A stretch of DNA of 64,000 nucleotides from Halolamina rubra (lineage in GTDB: Archaea; Halobacteriota; Halobacteria; Halobacteriales; Haloferacaceae). The position numbers and the translations under genes are program-made. Below are positions 51,573 to 59,032 of the stretch, one piece after another. A model generated the notes under the pieces. That model saw only the letters and a program-made list of their open reading frames with translations, had not been told where the DNA came from and ran no database searches. Within the stretch, counting starts at the first letter, position 1. Each line of letters begins with the position of its first letter. The stretch spans positions 29,974 through 93,973 of the forward strand of contig NZ_BBJN01000012.1 of NCBI RefSeq assembly GCF_000739555.1. Direction: 5' to 3'.

Positions 51573-52772
51573 GTGACGACCGCATCCGCGACCGTCTCGC
51601 GCTGGACGCGCCTGTTCGTCGTCGCCAGCCTCGGGTGGTTCGTCTGCTGGCAGGCGGCGGCCGTCGCGGGCGCGGGCCGGCGAGCGACGGTGACGCTCGG
51701 CCTCTACGGGTTCGTGCTCCACACGGTGTTCGGCAAGGGGTACGCGCTCGTCCCCTCGTACTTCGACCGGCGCCTCGCCGTCCCGCGGGCGCCGGCGGTC
51801 CACCTCCCGCTGGCGCTCGCCGGCACCGGCGTCCTGGCGGCGACGGCGATCGGCGTCGTCCCGGCGGGGTGGCACGCCATCGGCGCCGGCCTCTGGGCGC
51901 TCGGCTGTCTGGTGTTTGTCGGGACCCTCGGCTGGAGCGTCCGGGACAACCTCACCGGCCGGGAGACGGGGACCACCGACGCGAAGTCCGACAGGCGCGG
52001 GGTCGACCGCCTCGCCAACGCGTTCGTCCCGGTCGCGGCCGGCTACCTCCTCGTCGCGGCGCTGCTCCCGGTCGCGCGCACGCTGAAGCTCGTCGGCGCG
52101 TCGGTGCCCGCCGCCGGGCCGGCCCACTCCCACCTCCTCGCGGCCGGCGCCGCCGCGCTGCTGCTGTTCGCCGTCGGCTTCCGGCTGCTCCCGCGGTTCC
52201 TCGTCGCCGCCCCCCGGCCGCCGCTGGTCGCCGGCGTGCTCGCTGCCGGCGCGCTCGGCCCGGTCGCGCTCGCGTCGTCGTTCGGCGCCGGCCGGCTGTT
52301 CCGCCTCGGCGCCGGCCTGGAGGCGGCGGCGCTCGTGGGGTTCGCCGTCGCCTACGCCGACATGCTCGCCCGCAGTGACCGGCGCCGAATCGGACTGGTC
52401 GTCCTCCTCGCGGCCGCCGTCGCGGCGGCCGGCGTCGCCGCCCTCGGGCTCCACATGGCCTGGGGCGGCGTCACCCCGCCCGTCGCCGACGCCCACACCC
52501 GGCTCGCGCTCCTGGGCTTCCTCGGCCTCGCCGTCGTCGGCGTCAGCTACCAGTTCTACCCGCCCGCGATCGCCTCGGTCCGCGGCGTGGGCGACCGGAC
52601 GGCGGCGATCTCGGTCGCGCTCGTCGTCGCCGGCGTCGGCGTCGAAACCGGCGGCACCCTCGCGGGGGTCCCCGTTTCGGCCGCGCTCGGCCGGTGGCTG
52701 GCGCTGTTCGGGGCAGTCGGGCACGCCACGGTGTTGCTCGCGGTGTTCTGGACGCGCCGGCGAGGGCGGTGA
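51573..52772 (+). CDS. Polytopic membrane protein, possibly heme-binding (NnrS-like)
   Basis: From GTG 51573 the protein has 399 residues and about twelve hydrophobic helices. Conserved-looking histidines occur inside helices or near their ends: VLHTVFGKGYALVPSYFDR, PAHSHLLAAGAA, ALGLHMAWGG and DAHTRLALLGFLGLAVVGVSYQFYPPA (by region). This pattern is reminiscent of NnrS or heme-copper-like membrane proteins. The match is weak and the function unknown. It is divergent from the porphyrinogen-oxidase gene, sharing about 105 nt, and convergent with the radical SAM gene. Confidence 0.6.
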   Translation: MTTASATVSRWTRLFVVASLGWFVCWQAAAVAGAGRRATVTLGLYGFVLHTVFGKGYALVPSYFDRRLAVPRAPAVHLPLALAGTGVLAATAIGVVPAGWHAIGAGLWALGCLVFVGTLGWSVRDNLTGRETGTTDAKSDRRGVDRLANAFVPVAAGYLLVAALLPVARTLKLVGASVPAAGPAHSHLLAAGAAALLLFAVGFRLLPRFLVAAPRPPLVAGVLAAGALGPVALASSFGAGRLFRLGAGLEAAALVGFAVAYADMLARSDRRRIGLVVLLAAAVAAAGVAALGLHMAWGGVTPPVADAHTRLALLGFLGLAVVGVSYQFYPPAIASVRGVGDRTAAISVALVVAGVGVETGGTLAGVPVSAALGRWLALFGAVGHATVLLAVFWTRRRGR

Positions 52773-52793
52773 CGACCGGCCGGCGCCGACGGC

Positions 52794-53885
52794 TCAGTCG
52801 GCCGGCGTCACGTCGGGGAGCGGCCCCTCGTACCCCTCTGGCACGTACGGACAGAGCGGATCGCTCTCGAGCGGGTCGCCCGTGGTCGCGTACGCCCGCG
52901 AGCGACTGCCGCCACAGACGTTGCGGAACTCGCAGGCGCCGCATTTCCCCTGCAGGGCGTCGGGATCGCGGAGGCTCTCGAACAGCGGCGAGTCGCGGTA
53001 GAGACCGACCAGGCTGTCGCGCCGCACGTTCCCGGCCGGCTCCGGCAGGAACCCGGAGGGGTAGAGCTCGCCGGTGTGGCTCACGAACGCGAACCCGTCG
53101 CCGGCGGTGATCCCGGTTCGGCGCCCGACGCCGTCGCGGTCGGGCGTCTCTGTCCCGGAGCGCTGCCGCTGCATCGCGACCCGGCGGTACTGCGGCGCCT
53201 CGGTGGTCTTGATCCCGAAGTCGGCGTCGGCCTGCACGTCGACCAGCCACTCCATCACGCGGTCGGCGCGCGCCGGGTCGACGGGGTCGAGCACCTGCCC
53301 GCGCCCGACCGGGACGAGGAAGAACACTGACCAGAGCACGGCGTCGAGCTCGTCGACGAACTCGCGGATCGCCGGCAGCTGCTCGACCGTCTCGGCGCAG
53401 ACGGTCGTGTTGATCTGCAGCGGGAGGCCGGCGTCGCGGGCCGCACGCGCGGCGTCGAGCGTCTGCCGGAAGCTGCCCGCCTCCTGCCGAAACCCGTCGT
53501 GAGCCTCCGGGGTGGCGCCGTCGAGGCTGAGCGCGAGCCGGCGGAGCCCGGCGTCGGCGACCTCGCGGACGCGCTCGCGGCTGAGCGAGGCGGTGCCGCT
53601 GGGGGTCAGCGTCATCCGGAGCCCGCGGTCGACGCCGTACTCGATCAACTCGACCGCGTCGTCGCGGTACAGCGGGTCGCCGCCCGAGAGGACGACGAGC
53701 TGGTTCTCGCCGAACGCGCGGGCCTCGTCGAGCAGCTCCTTCCCCTCCTCGGTGGTGAGCTCGTCGGGGTGGCGCCGTGGCTGGGCCTCCGCGCGGCAGT
53801 GTTTGCACGCCAGTTCACACGCCTGGGTCAGCTCCCAGACGAGCACGAACGGCCGTCGGCTGGTGTCGATGTCGCGTGGTGGCAT
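52794..53885 (-). CDS. Radical SAM protein with SPASM-like C-terminus
   Basis: This 363-residue enzyme has the radical SAM cluster motif CELACKHC near residues 23-30, then VVLSGGDPLYRDD (GGE-like SAM site) and LALSLDGATPEAHDGFR. The C-terminal part has LYPSGFLPEPAGNVRRDSLV and an auxiliary-cluster-like cysteine set, GKCGACEFRNVCGG and DPLCPYVPEG. This is the layout of peptide-modifying SPASM enzymes and of heme-related enzymes such as AhbD. The adjacent CGCGG peptide gene, 18 nt upstream in the same operon, favours peptide modification. The nearby porphyrinogen oxidase keeps heme chemistry as an alternative. Confidence 0.85.
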   Translation of the reverse strand: MPPRDIDTSRRPFVLVWELTQACELACKHCRAEAQPRRHPDELTTEEGKELLDEARAFGENQLVVLSGGDPLYRDDAVELIEYGVDRGLRMTLTPSGTASLSRERVREVADAGLRRLALSLDGATPEAHDGFRQEAGSFRQTLDAARAARDAGLPLQINTTVCAETVEQLPAIREFVDELDAVLWSVFFLVPVGRGQVLDPVDPARADRVMEWLVDVQADADFGIKTTEAPQYRRVAMQRQRSGTETPDRDGVGRRTGITAGDGFAFVSHTGELYPSGFLPEPAGNVRRDSLVGLYRDSPLFESLRDPDALQGKCGACEFRNVCGGSRSRAYATTGDPLESDPLCPYVPEGYEGPLPDVTPAD

Positions 53886-53903
53886 CCTGTGACGGAGCGG
53901 GGG

Positions 53904-54209
53904 TTAGTTCACGTGGACGCGCACGACGTGGCCGCCGCAGCCGCACTGTTCGACGTACTCCCACTCCACGTCGGCGCCGAACTCCCGGTCGAGCGCGTCG
54001 TAGAGGTACGTCTCGGGGTGGCCGTGGTCGCCGTGGGTCACGAGGTTGACGTGGTTGCCGGCGGCGGTGTGCTCGACCGCCTCGATCCCCTGCTCGACGA
54101 CGAGGTCGGCGTCGGCGCCGTGTTCGGGTTGCTCGAGGTTCGCCGACCAGGAGTTGTCGTGGACGCGGTCGGTGACGGGGTCCGGCGGCTCGTGATCGTG
54201 CTGGGACAT
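53904..54209 (-). CDS. CGCGG-family putative radical-SAM-modified peptide (RiPP precursor-like)
   Basis: This 101-residue protein contains HDNSWSANLEQPEHGADADLV, NHVNLVTHGDHGHPETYLYD and ends VEQCGCGGHVVRVHVN. The terminal CGCGG motif is the mark of a haloarchaeal family named as putative radical-SAM-modified peptides. The many His residues (THGDHGHPE) could bind metal. It sits between a small two-helix membrane protein and the radical SAM gene on the same strand, 18 nt from the enzyme. The peptide is longer than most RiPP precursors, so it may be a modified protein. Modification is an inference from family and context. Confidence 0.82.
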   Translation of the reverse strand: MSQHDHEPPDPVTDRVHDNSWSANLEQPEHGADADLVVEQGIEAVEHTAAGNHVNLVTHGDHGHPETYLYDALDREFGADVEWEYVEQCGCGGHVVRVHVN

Positions 54210-54287
54210 GGTGCTACCGACCGTTCGGCCCGTACGACCAAGGCCACCTGCCCGAACGTGTTCGGCGTCGCCGCGGCGCCGGCCGGC

Positions 54288-54476
54288 TCAGCCCGGAACC
54301 GCGTGCCACGGCGCCGGGAGGGCGCCGACGAACGTCAGCACGACCGGGGCGAACCAGTAAGCGGCGACGAACCTGGCGGTGAGCCCGTCCCGCGTCCACA
54401 GGAACAGCGCGAGCAGCACGAACGGGACGACCAGAACCGCCCAGACGGCGAGCGCTTGCTGGCTACTGGAGACCAC
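54288..54476 (-). CDS. Small two-helix membrane protein in the CGCGG cassette
   Basis: From GTG 54474-54476 the protein has 62 residues: VSSSQQALAVWAVLVVPFVLLALFLWTRDG (by region) forms one helix, and FVAAYWFAPVVLTFVGALPAPW a second. A TATA-like TATCTATT (reverse strand, 54530-54538) lies about 55-60 nt upstream. It is the first gene of a minus-strand set with the CGCGG protein (78 nt further) and the radical SAM enzyme. It could serve in export or immunity, but that is only contextual. It is divergent from the HxlR regulator. Confidence 0.65.
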   Translation of the reverse strand: MVSSSQQALAVWAVLVVPFVLLALFLWTRDGLTARFVAAYWFAPVVLTFVGALPAPWHAVPG

Positions 54477-54540
54477 AGCCGAGGCTCCGCCCGGATCGTC
54501 GTAAAACCCCCGCCCGGCGACGCCCCGCGAATAGATACCT

Positions 54541-54567
54541 CTCGTAACCCAGTAACGAGGGGTAACT
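54541..54567. promoter_or_regulatory. GTAAC-type operator candidate, region A
   Basis: GTAAC occurs at 54544-54548, 54552-54556 and 54562-54566. The first two form GTAAC-CCA-GTAAC, one base from the perfect inverted repeat GTAAC-CCA-GTTAC found at 56927. The site lies between the divergent HxlR gene (start 54597) and the CGCGG cassette (start 54476). Confidence 0.6.
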
Positions 54568-54596
54568 GCTAAGTCGTCGCCGCCCGACCACCGGGT

Positions 54597-54974
54597 ATGG
54601 ACCACGACGAGCCGGAGAAGCTGCCGGTGTGGTGTGCGGGCGAGGAGTGGTGTCCGGTGACGACGACGGCGATGCTGGTCGGGAAGAAGTGGCACCCGGT
54701 CGTGATCGACCGGCTGCTCGTCGACGGCGCCTGTGGCTTCAGCGAGCTGGAGGCCCGCGTCGACGGCGTCTCGAGCAAGGTGCTCTCGGAGGTGCTCGAC
54801 GACCTCGAGAGCAAGCAGCTGATCGACCGCGAGATCGTCAACGAGAAACCCGTCAGGACGGAGTACTCGCTGACCGACCACGGCGAGTCGCTCGAGTCGG
54901 TCATCGACGCCATGCACGACTGGGGCGAGGAGCATCTCGTCGAGGCGGCCGAGCCGAGCGCGTCGCTGGCCTGA
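54597..54974 (+). CDS. HxlR-family winged-helix regulator with an N-terminal Cys pair
   Basis: This 125-residue protein has the HxlR pattern: CPVTTTAMLVGKKWHPVVIDRLL (by region), FSELEARVDGVSSKVLSEVLDDLESKQLIDREI (by region) and EYSLTDHGESLESVIDAM. Two cysteines, Cys13 and Cys19 (WCAGEEWCPV), lie at the N-terminus. This is where redox-sensing relatives such as HypR carry their sensor Cys, so thiol- or disulfide-sensing is plausible. The gene is divergent from the CGCGG cassette and convergent with the CoA-disulfide-reductase-like gene. GTAAC operator-like repeats lie just upstream. Confidence 0.9.
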   Translation: MDHDEPEKLPVWCAGEEWCPVTTTAMLVGKKWHPVVIDRLLVDGACGFSELEARVDGVSSKVLSEVLDDLESKQLIDREIVNEKPVRTEYSLTDHGESLESVIDAMHDWGEEHLVEAAEPSASLA

Positions 54975-54975
54975 C

Positions 54976-56406
54976 TCAGTCGAGCGTCCCGTTCAGCACC
55001 TTCGCGGCGACGAGGATCGGGTCCCAGACCGGGCTGAACGGCGGCGCGTACGCGAGATCCAGCCGTTCGAGCTCGGCGACGGTCGTGTCGCCCTCGAGCG
55101 CCGTCGCGAGCGTGTCGATCCGGATCGCGGCCCGGTCCTCGCCGGCGATGCTTCCCCCGAGCAGGCGCCCCGTCCCGCGGTCGGCGGTCAGCGTCACCGT
55201 CGTCTCGGCGTTGCCGGGGTAGTAGCCCGACCGCGAGCCCGCGGTGATCGTCTCGCTCACGGGGTCGAAGCCGGCCTCGCGGGCGCGCTCGTGGTCGAGG
55301 ATCCCGGTCCGGCCACACTCCATCTCGAACGCCTTCACGGCCGCCGTCCCTGCGATGTCGCCGACGGGCGTCGGCGTCCCGGCGACGCTCTGGCCGATCG
55401 CGCGCCCGGCGCGGTTGGCCGTCAGCCCCAGCGGCACCCAGTCGGGCTCGCCGGTGACGGTGTGGCGCATCTCCGCGCAGTCGCCAGCCGCGTAGATGTT
55501 CTCCCGGCTCGTTCGGCCGTAGTCGTCGATCGCGACGGCGCCCTCGACGCCCAGCTCGACCCCGGTGCCGTCGAGCAGCGCCGTGTTCGGCTCGATCCCG
55601 ATCCCGACGACCGCGGTCTCGACGGGGATCCGCTCGCCGTCCGCGACGACGCCAGCGACGGCGCCGTCGTCGCCGACGAGCTCGTCGACCTCGGTGTCGA
55701 GGTGGAGCGTCACGCCGTTTTCCCGCAGCGTCTCGGCGACGCGCTCGGCGGGCGCCTCGCCGAACGGCGGGAGCAGGCGCTCGGGGCGCTGGAACAGGTG
55801 CACGTCGAGCTCGTGGGCGCTGAACGCCTCGGCCATCTCGACGCCGACGTAGCCGCCGCCGACGATCGCCGCCGCCTCCGGCGGCTCGCGGGCGGCGTAC
55901 TCGTCGACCAGCTCGCGGTCGAGGAACTCGCCGGCGCCGTCGACCTCGTCGGGGTCGATCTCCGCGGGCGGCGTCAGGAACGCCCGCAGCGCCGCCGCGG
56001 CGTCCATGCTGTGGATCGTGAACGCGCCCGCGAGATCGGCGCCGTCGATCGGGTCGGAGACCGCGTGGGCGCCGGTCGCGACCAGCAGGTCGCCGTAGGG
56101 CTGCTCGAACCGCTCGCCCCCGCGCTCGACGGTGACGGTTTCCGCGTCGGCGTCGACGGCGACGACCTCGTGGTTCCGGCGCAGGTCGATCCCGCGCTCG
56201 CTGATCTGCTCGGGCGAGAGCGAGAGCATGTCGCTCAGCGACTCGACTTCGCCTTTCACGTAGTACGGCATCCCGCAGTGGGCGTAGGAGACCCACTCCC
56301 CCTTCTCGAAGACGACCACTTCGCGGTCGGGGTCCTCGCGCTTGCACTTGCTCGCGGCGCTCAGCCCCGCGGCGTCACCACCGACGACGACGAACGGATC
56401 GGTCAT
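54976..56406 (-). CDS. CoA-disulfide reductase/NADH oxidase-like flavoprotein
   Basis: This 476-residue protein starts FVVVGGDAAGLSAASKCKRED. The single redox cysteine of this family is in WVSYAHCGMPYYVKGEV. The NAD(P) site is AAIVGGGYVGVEMAEAF and the second FAD site IYAAGDCAEMRH. The C-terminal dimer domain includes ANRAGRAIGQSVAG. These features define the CoADR/NoxE-type group, which reduce CoA disulfide, polysulfide or oxygen. It is 30-40 residues longer than usual because of an acidic insert (PPAEIDPDEVDGAGEFL). It is probably co-transcribed with the membrane gene 73 nt upstream. Confidence 0.9.
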   Translation of the reverse strand: MTDPFVVVGGDAAGLSAASKCKREDPDREVVVFEKGEWVSYAHCGMPYYVKGEVESLSDMLSLSPEQISERGIDLRRNHEVVAVDADAETVTVERGGERFEQPYGDLLVATGAHAVSDPIDGADLAGAFTIHSMDAAAALRAFLTPPAEIDPDEVDGAGEFLDRELVDEYAAREPPEAAAIVGGGYVGVEMAEAFSAHELDVHLFQRPERLLPPFGEAPAERVAETLRENGVTLHLDTEVDELVGDDGAVAGVVADGERIPVETAVVGIGIEPNTALLDGTGVELGVEGAVAIDDYGRTSRENIYAAGDCAEMRHTVTGEPDWVPLGLTANRAGRAIGQSVAGTPTPVGDIAGTAAVKAFEMECGRTGILDHERAREAGFDPVSETITAGSRSGYYPGNAETTVTLTADRGTGRLLGGSIAGEDRAAIRIDTLATALEGDTTVAELERLDLAYAPPFSPVWDPILVAAKVLNGTLD

Positions 56407-56479
56407 GCGTCGCCCGTCGACCGGCGGCCACCTAATGCTACGCCTCCGGGGAGCCCCCGGGAGTCGGTCGGCGCGCGCA

Positions 56480-56911
56480 TCAGCCGAGAACCCCCGCACC
56501 GAGCCAACCGCCGAGCACGAGCCCGTAGATCAGGTGGAACAGGAGGAACGCGCCGACCTGCTTCGGCGCCGGCTCCAGCCCGAGGACGACGTTCATCCAG
56601 AAGCCGGCGCCGCCGGCGAACAGGACGACGCCGTACACCACCCCCCAGAGCACGCCGGTCGTCACGCTCGCGACGCTCACGAACCCCAGTGCGGGGACGA
56701 GCGCCGCGAACACGCCGCCGGCGGCGATCCCGTACGCCACGTGGAGCAGCATCCCCGGCATCGCGTACGCCTCCGGGTCGCCGTCGCCGACGTACTTCGC
56801 CAGGAACAGCGCCGTCGGCGGGGGCGAGTCGTCGCCCAGCGCCAGCATCAACGCCGTCATCGCGATCGTCGCCACGAGCCCGCCCGCCAGGCCGTCGAGT
56901 ATCGTCACCAT
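56480..56911 (-). CDS. Four-helix membrane protein (DUF6789-like)
   Basis: This 143-residue protein has four hydrophobic segments: LDGLAGGLVATIAMTALMLAL, LLHVAYGIAAGGVFAALVPAL, SVTTGVLWGVVYGVVLFAGG and VGAFLLFHLIYGLVLGGWLG. The AGGLVATIAMT opening and the HLIYGLVLG helix match an uncharacterised haloarchaeal family, from memory DUF6789. It sits upstream of the CoA-disulfide-reductase-like gene on the same strand and divergent from the lipoamide-dehydrogenase-like gene. Two perfect GTAAC-N3-GTTAC repeats lie in its upstream region. Confidence 0.7.
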   Translation of the reverse strand: MVTILDGLAGGLVATIAMTALMLALGDDSPPPTALFLAKYVGDGDPEAYAMPGMLLHVAYGIAAGGVFAALVPALGFVSVASVTTGVLWGVVYGVVLFAGGAGFWMNVVLGLEPAPKQVGAFLLFHLIYGLVLGGWLGAGVLG

Positions 56912-56916
56912 GTTCA

Positions 56917-56996
56917 GTTACCTCGAGTAACCCAGTTACCACCCGTGACCATAAGCGTGATCCGACCCCGCGGTAACGCGGTTACCCGGTCGTAAC
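56917..56996. promoter_or_regulatory. GTAAC-N3-GTTAC operator candidates, region B (two perfect copies)
   Basis: Perfect inverted repeats are GTAAC-CCA-GTTAC (56927-56939) and GTAAC-GCG-GTTAC (56973-56985, extended to GGTAAC-GCG-GTTACC). Single half-sites also occur at 56917-56921 (GTTAC) and 56992-56996 (GTAAC). The region is the divergent promoter of the DUF6789-like/CoADR genes and the lipoamide-dehydrogenase-like gene. Confidence 0.72.
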
Positions 56997-57031
56997 TGGA
57001 GATTGAAGGTCCGGGAGCCCCACACTCCCGT

Positions 57032-58516
57032 ATGGAGGAGTTCGATTTCCTGGTCATCGGGTCCGGCTCCGGGCTCGACGTGGCCAACGTCGCCGCCAAC
57101 CGGGGACAGTCCGTCGCGATCGTCGAGAAGGGCCCCCTCGGTGGCACCTGTCTCAACCGCGGCTGCATCCCCTCGAAGCAGCTGCTGTACCACGCCGACG
57201 TGTACGAGACGATCGAGCGCGCCGACGAGTTCCACATCGACGCCGAGGTCGAGGGCGTCGAGTTCGCCGAGATCGTCCGCGAGGTGACCGAGGACGTGGG
57301 CGAGTCGTCCGACTCGATCCGCCGCGGCCTGCGCTCGTCGGACCAGCACCGCCTCTTCGAGGGCGAGGGACGGTTCGTGGACGACCACACGATCGAAATT
57401 TCCGGTGGAGAAGACGAAGGCTCGCCGGCACAGGGAGCCGGCGAGGACGACGGCACCCGCGTCCGCGCGGAGACGATCCTGATCGCCGCTGGCACGCGGC
57501 CGGGAGTCCCGCCGATCGACGGCATCGAGGACGTGGACTACCTCACGAGCCGGGAAGCGCTCCAGCTGGAGACGCCGCCGGACCGGCTCACGATCGTCGG
57601 CGGCGGCTACATCGCCGCCGAACTCGGCCACTTCTTCGGCACGTTCGGCACCGACGTGACGATCCTCGGCCGGCGGCCGAACCTGCTCCCCGAGGCCGAC
57701 GAGGAGGTCGCCGCGGCGTTCACCGAGCTGTACGGCGAGCGGTTCGCGGTCCAGACGGGGTACGCGGCGACGGGCGTCCACGAGAGCGACAGCGAGATCA
57801 CCGTCGAGGCGATGCCGTACGAGTACGACGACGACGGCGAGAGCGGGCGCGTCGTCGACGGCGGCGAGGCGCTCTCGGTGACCGCCGACGAACTGCTCGT
57901 CGCCGCGGGACGGGTGCCGAACACCGACACGCTCGCCCTCGAGAACACCGCGGTCGAGACCGACGCCGACGGGTTCGTCGAGACCGACGAGTACCTCCGG
58001 ACCGACGCCGAGGGGGTCTGGGCGCTGGGCGACATCGTCGGCGAGTACCTGCTGAAACACAGCGCGAACCACGAGGCTCGCGCGGTGATGCGCAACCTGT
58101 TCGGCGACGAGCCCGAGCCCGTCGACTACTCGGCGATGCCGTTCGCGGTGTTCGGCTCGCCGGAGGTCGCCGGCGTCGGCGCGACCGAGGAAGCGCTCCG
58201 GGCCGAGGGCGCCGAGTACGCCACGAACACGTACCGCTACGACGAAACCGCCCGCGGGAAGGCGATGCACGCCGAGGGGTTCGTGAAGGCGATCATCGAC
58301 CTCGAGGGGGAGATCCTCGGCTGTCACATCGTCGGCCCCGACGCGTCGACGCTGATCCAGGAGGTCGTGACCGCGATGACCGCGGGCAGCGGCACCGTCC
58401 GGGACATCCGCGAGTCGATCCACGTCCACCCAGCGCTGCCGGAGGTCGTCCAGCGCGCGTTCTCCGGGCAGTTCACCCGCGGCGGCGACGGCGGTCACGA
58501 TCACCACCACCACTGA
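57032..58516 (+). CDS. Pyridine nucleotide-disulfide oxidoreductase (lipoamide dehydrogenase/mycothione reductase-like)
   Basis: This 494-residue flavoprotein starts DFLVIGSGSGLDVANVAANRG. The active-site disulfide is in GGTCLNRGCIPSKQLL, the NAD site reads LTIVGGGYIAAELGHFFG, the second FAD site GVWALGDIVGEY, and the His-Glu dyad HVHPALPEVVQRAF. The FAD-binding opening GSGSGLDVA and overall shape resemble mycothione reductase-type enzymes as much as true lipoamide dehydrogenases, and no 2-oxoacid dehydrogenase genes are adjacent. An acidic insert and the terminal GGHDHHHH are unusual. It may reduce a low-molecular-weight disulfide such as that of gamma-glutamylcysteine. Confidence 0.9.
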   Translation: MEEFDFLVIGSGSGLDVANVAANRGQSVAIVEKGPLGGTCLNRGCIPSKQLLYHADVYETIERADEFHIDAEVEGVEFAEIVREVTEDVGESSDSIRRGLRSSDQHRLFEGEGRFVDDHTIEISGGEDEGSPAQGAGEDDGTRVRAETILIAAGTRPGVPPIDGIEDVDYLTSREALQLETPPDRLTIVGGGYIAAELGHFFGTFGTDVTILGRRPNLLPEADEEVAAAFTELYGERFAVQTGYAATGVHESDSEITVEAMPYEYDDDGESGRVVDGGEALSVTADELLVAAGRVPNTDTLALENTAVETDADGFVETDEYLRTDAEGVWALGDIVGEYLLKHSANHEARAVMRNLFGDEPEPVDYSAMPFAVFGSPEVAGVGATEEALRAEGAEYATNTYRYDETARGKAMHAEGFVKAIIDLEGEILGCHIVGPDASTLIQEVVTAMTAGSGTVRDIRESIHVHPALPEVVQRAFSGQFTRGGDGGHDHHHH

Positions 58517-58523
58517 CAGCTCG

Positions 58524-58547
58524 GTAACACCGACGTAACCCCGTTAC
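58524..58547. promoter_or_regulatory. GTAAC-N3-GTTAC operator candidate, region C
   Basis: A perfect inverted repeat GTAAC-CCC-GTTAC is at 58535-58547, with an additional GTAAC at 58524-58528. It lies between the oxidoreductase stop (58516) and the DsrE-like start (58597), suggesting that the DsrE-like gene has its own regulated promoter. Confidence 0.65.
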
Positions 58548-58596
58548 CGCGCGGTTCGCTCGCGCTTTTCCGTCCGGGGGCGGTACCAGCGGTCGC

Positions 58597-58953
58597 ATGA
58601 CGAAAGCAGCAGTCGTGATCCTCGCCGGGACGGACGGCCACGCGAACCTCGGGCGCCTCGTCAATGGGCTCGAAACCGCCAAGGAGTTCGCGGCGAACGA
58701 CGACGACGAGCTCGAACTGATCTTCGACGGCGCGGGGACGCAGTGGATCCCCGAACTCGAGGACGAGGACAGCGACTACCACGAGCTCTACGCCGCCGTG
58801 AAGGGCGAGGCGTCGGCGTGTGACTACTGCTCGGGCGCCTTCGGCGTCGACGAGGCGGTGCAGGACGCCGGCGTCGTCCAGCTCGACGACCACGACGGCC
58901 ACCCGAGCATCCGGTCGCTGGTCGACGACGACTACGAGATCATCACGTTCTAA
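58597..58953 (+). CDS. DsrE-family protein
   Basis: This 118-residue protein has the DsrE/DsrF-like fold pattern: KAAVVILAGTDGHANLGRLVNGLETAKEFA (by region), LELIFDGAGTQWIPEL, then an α/β segment with the Cys pair SACDYCSGAFGVDEAV. DsrE-like proteins take part in sulfur relay or persulfide transfer, using a Cys in this later region. The adjacent thiol-disulfide flavoproteins and shared operator motif suggest a sulfur or redox function. It is separately promoted but probably co-regulated. Confidence 0.88.
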   Translation: MTKAAVVILAGTDGHANLGRLVNGLETAKEFAANDDDELELIFDGAGTQWIPELEDEDSDYHELYAAVKGEASACDYCSGAFGVDEAVQDAGVVQLDDHDGHPSIRSLVDDDYEIITF

Positions 58954-59032
58954 CGGTGTCGCCCGTACCGGAGTGGAGACGGACCGGCCGAGCGCGGGAG
59001 GCTTTTCCCGGCCGGCGTCGAACCGACCGCTG

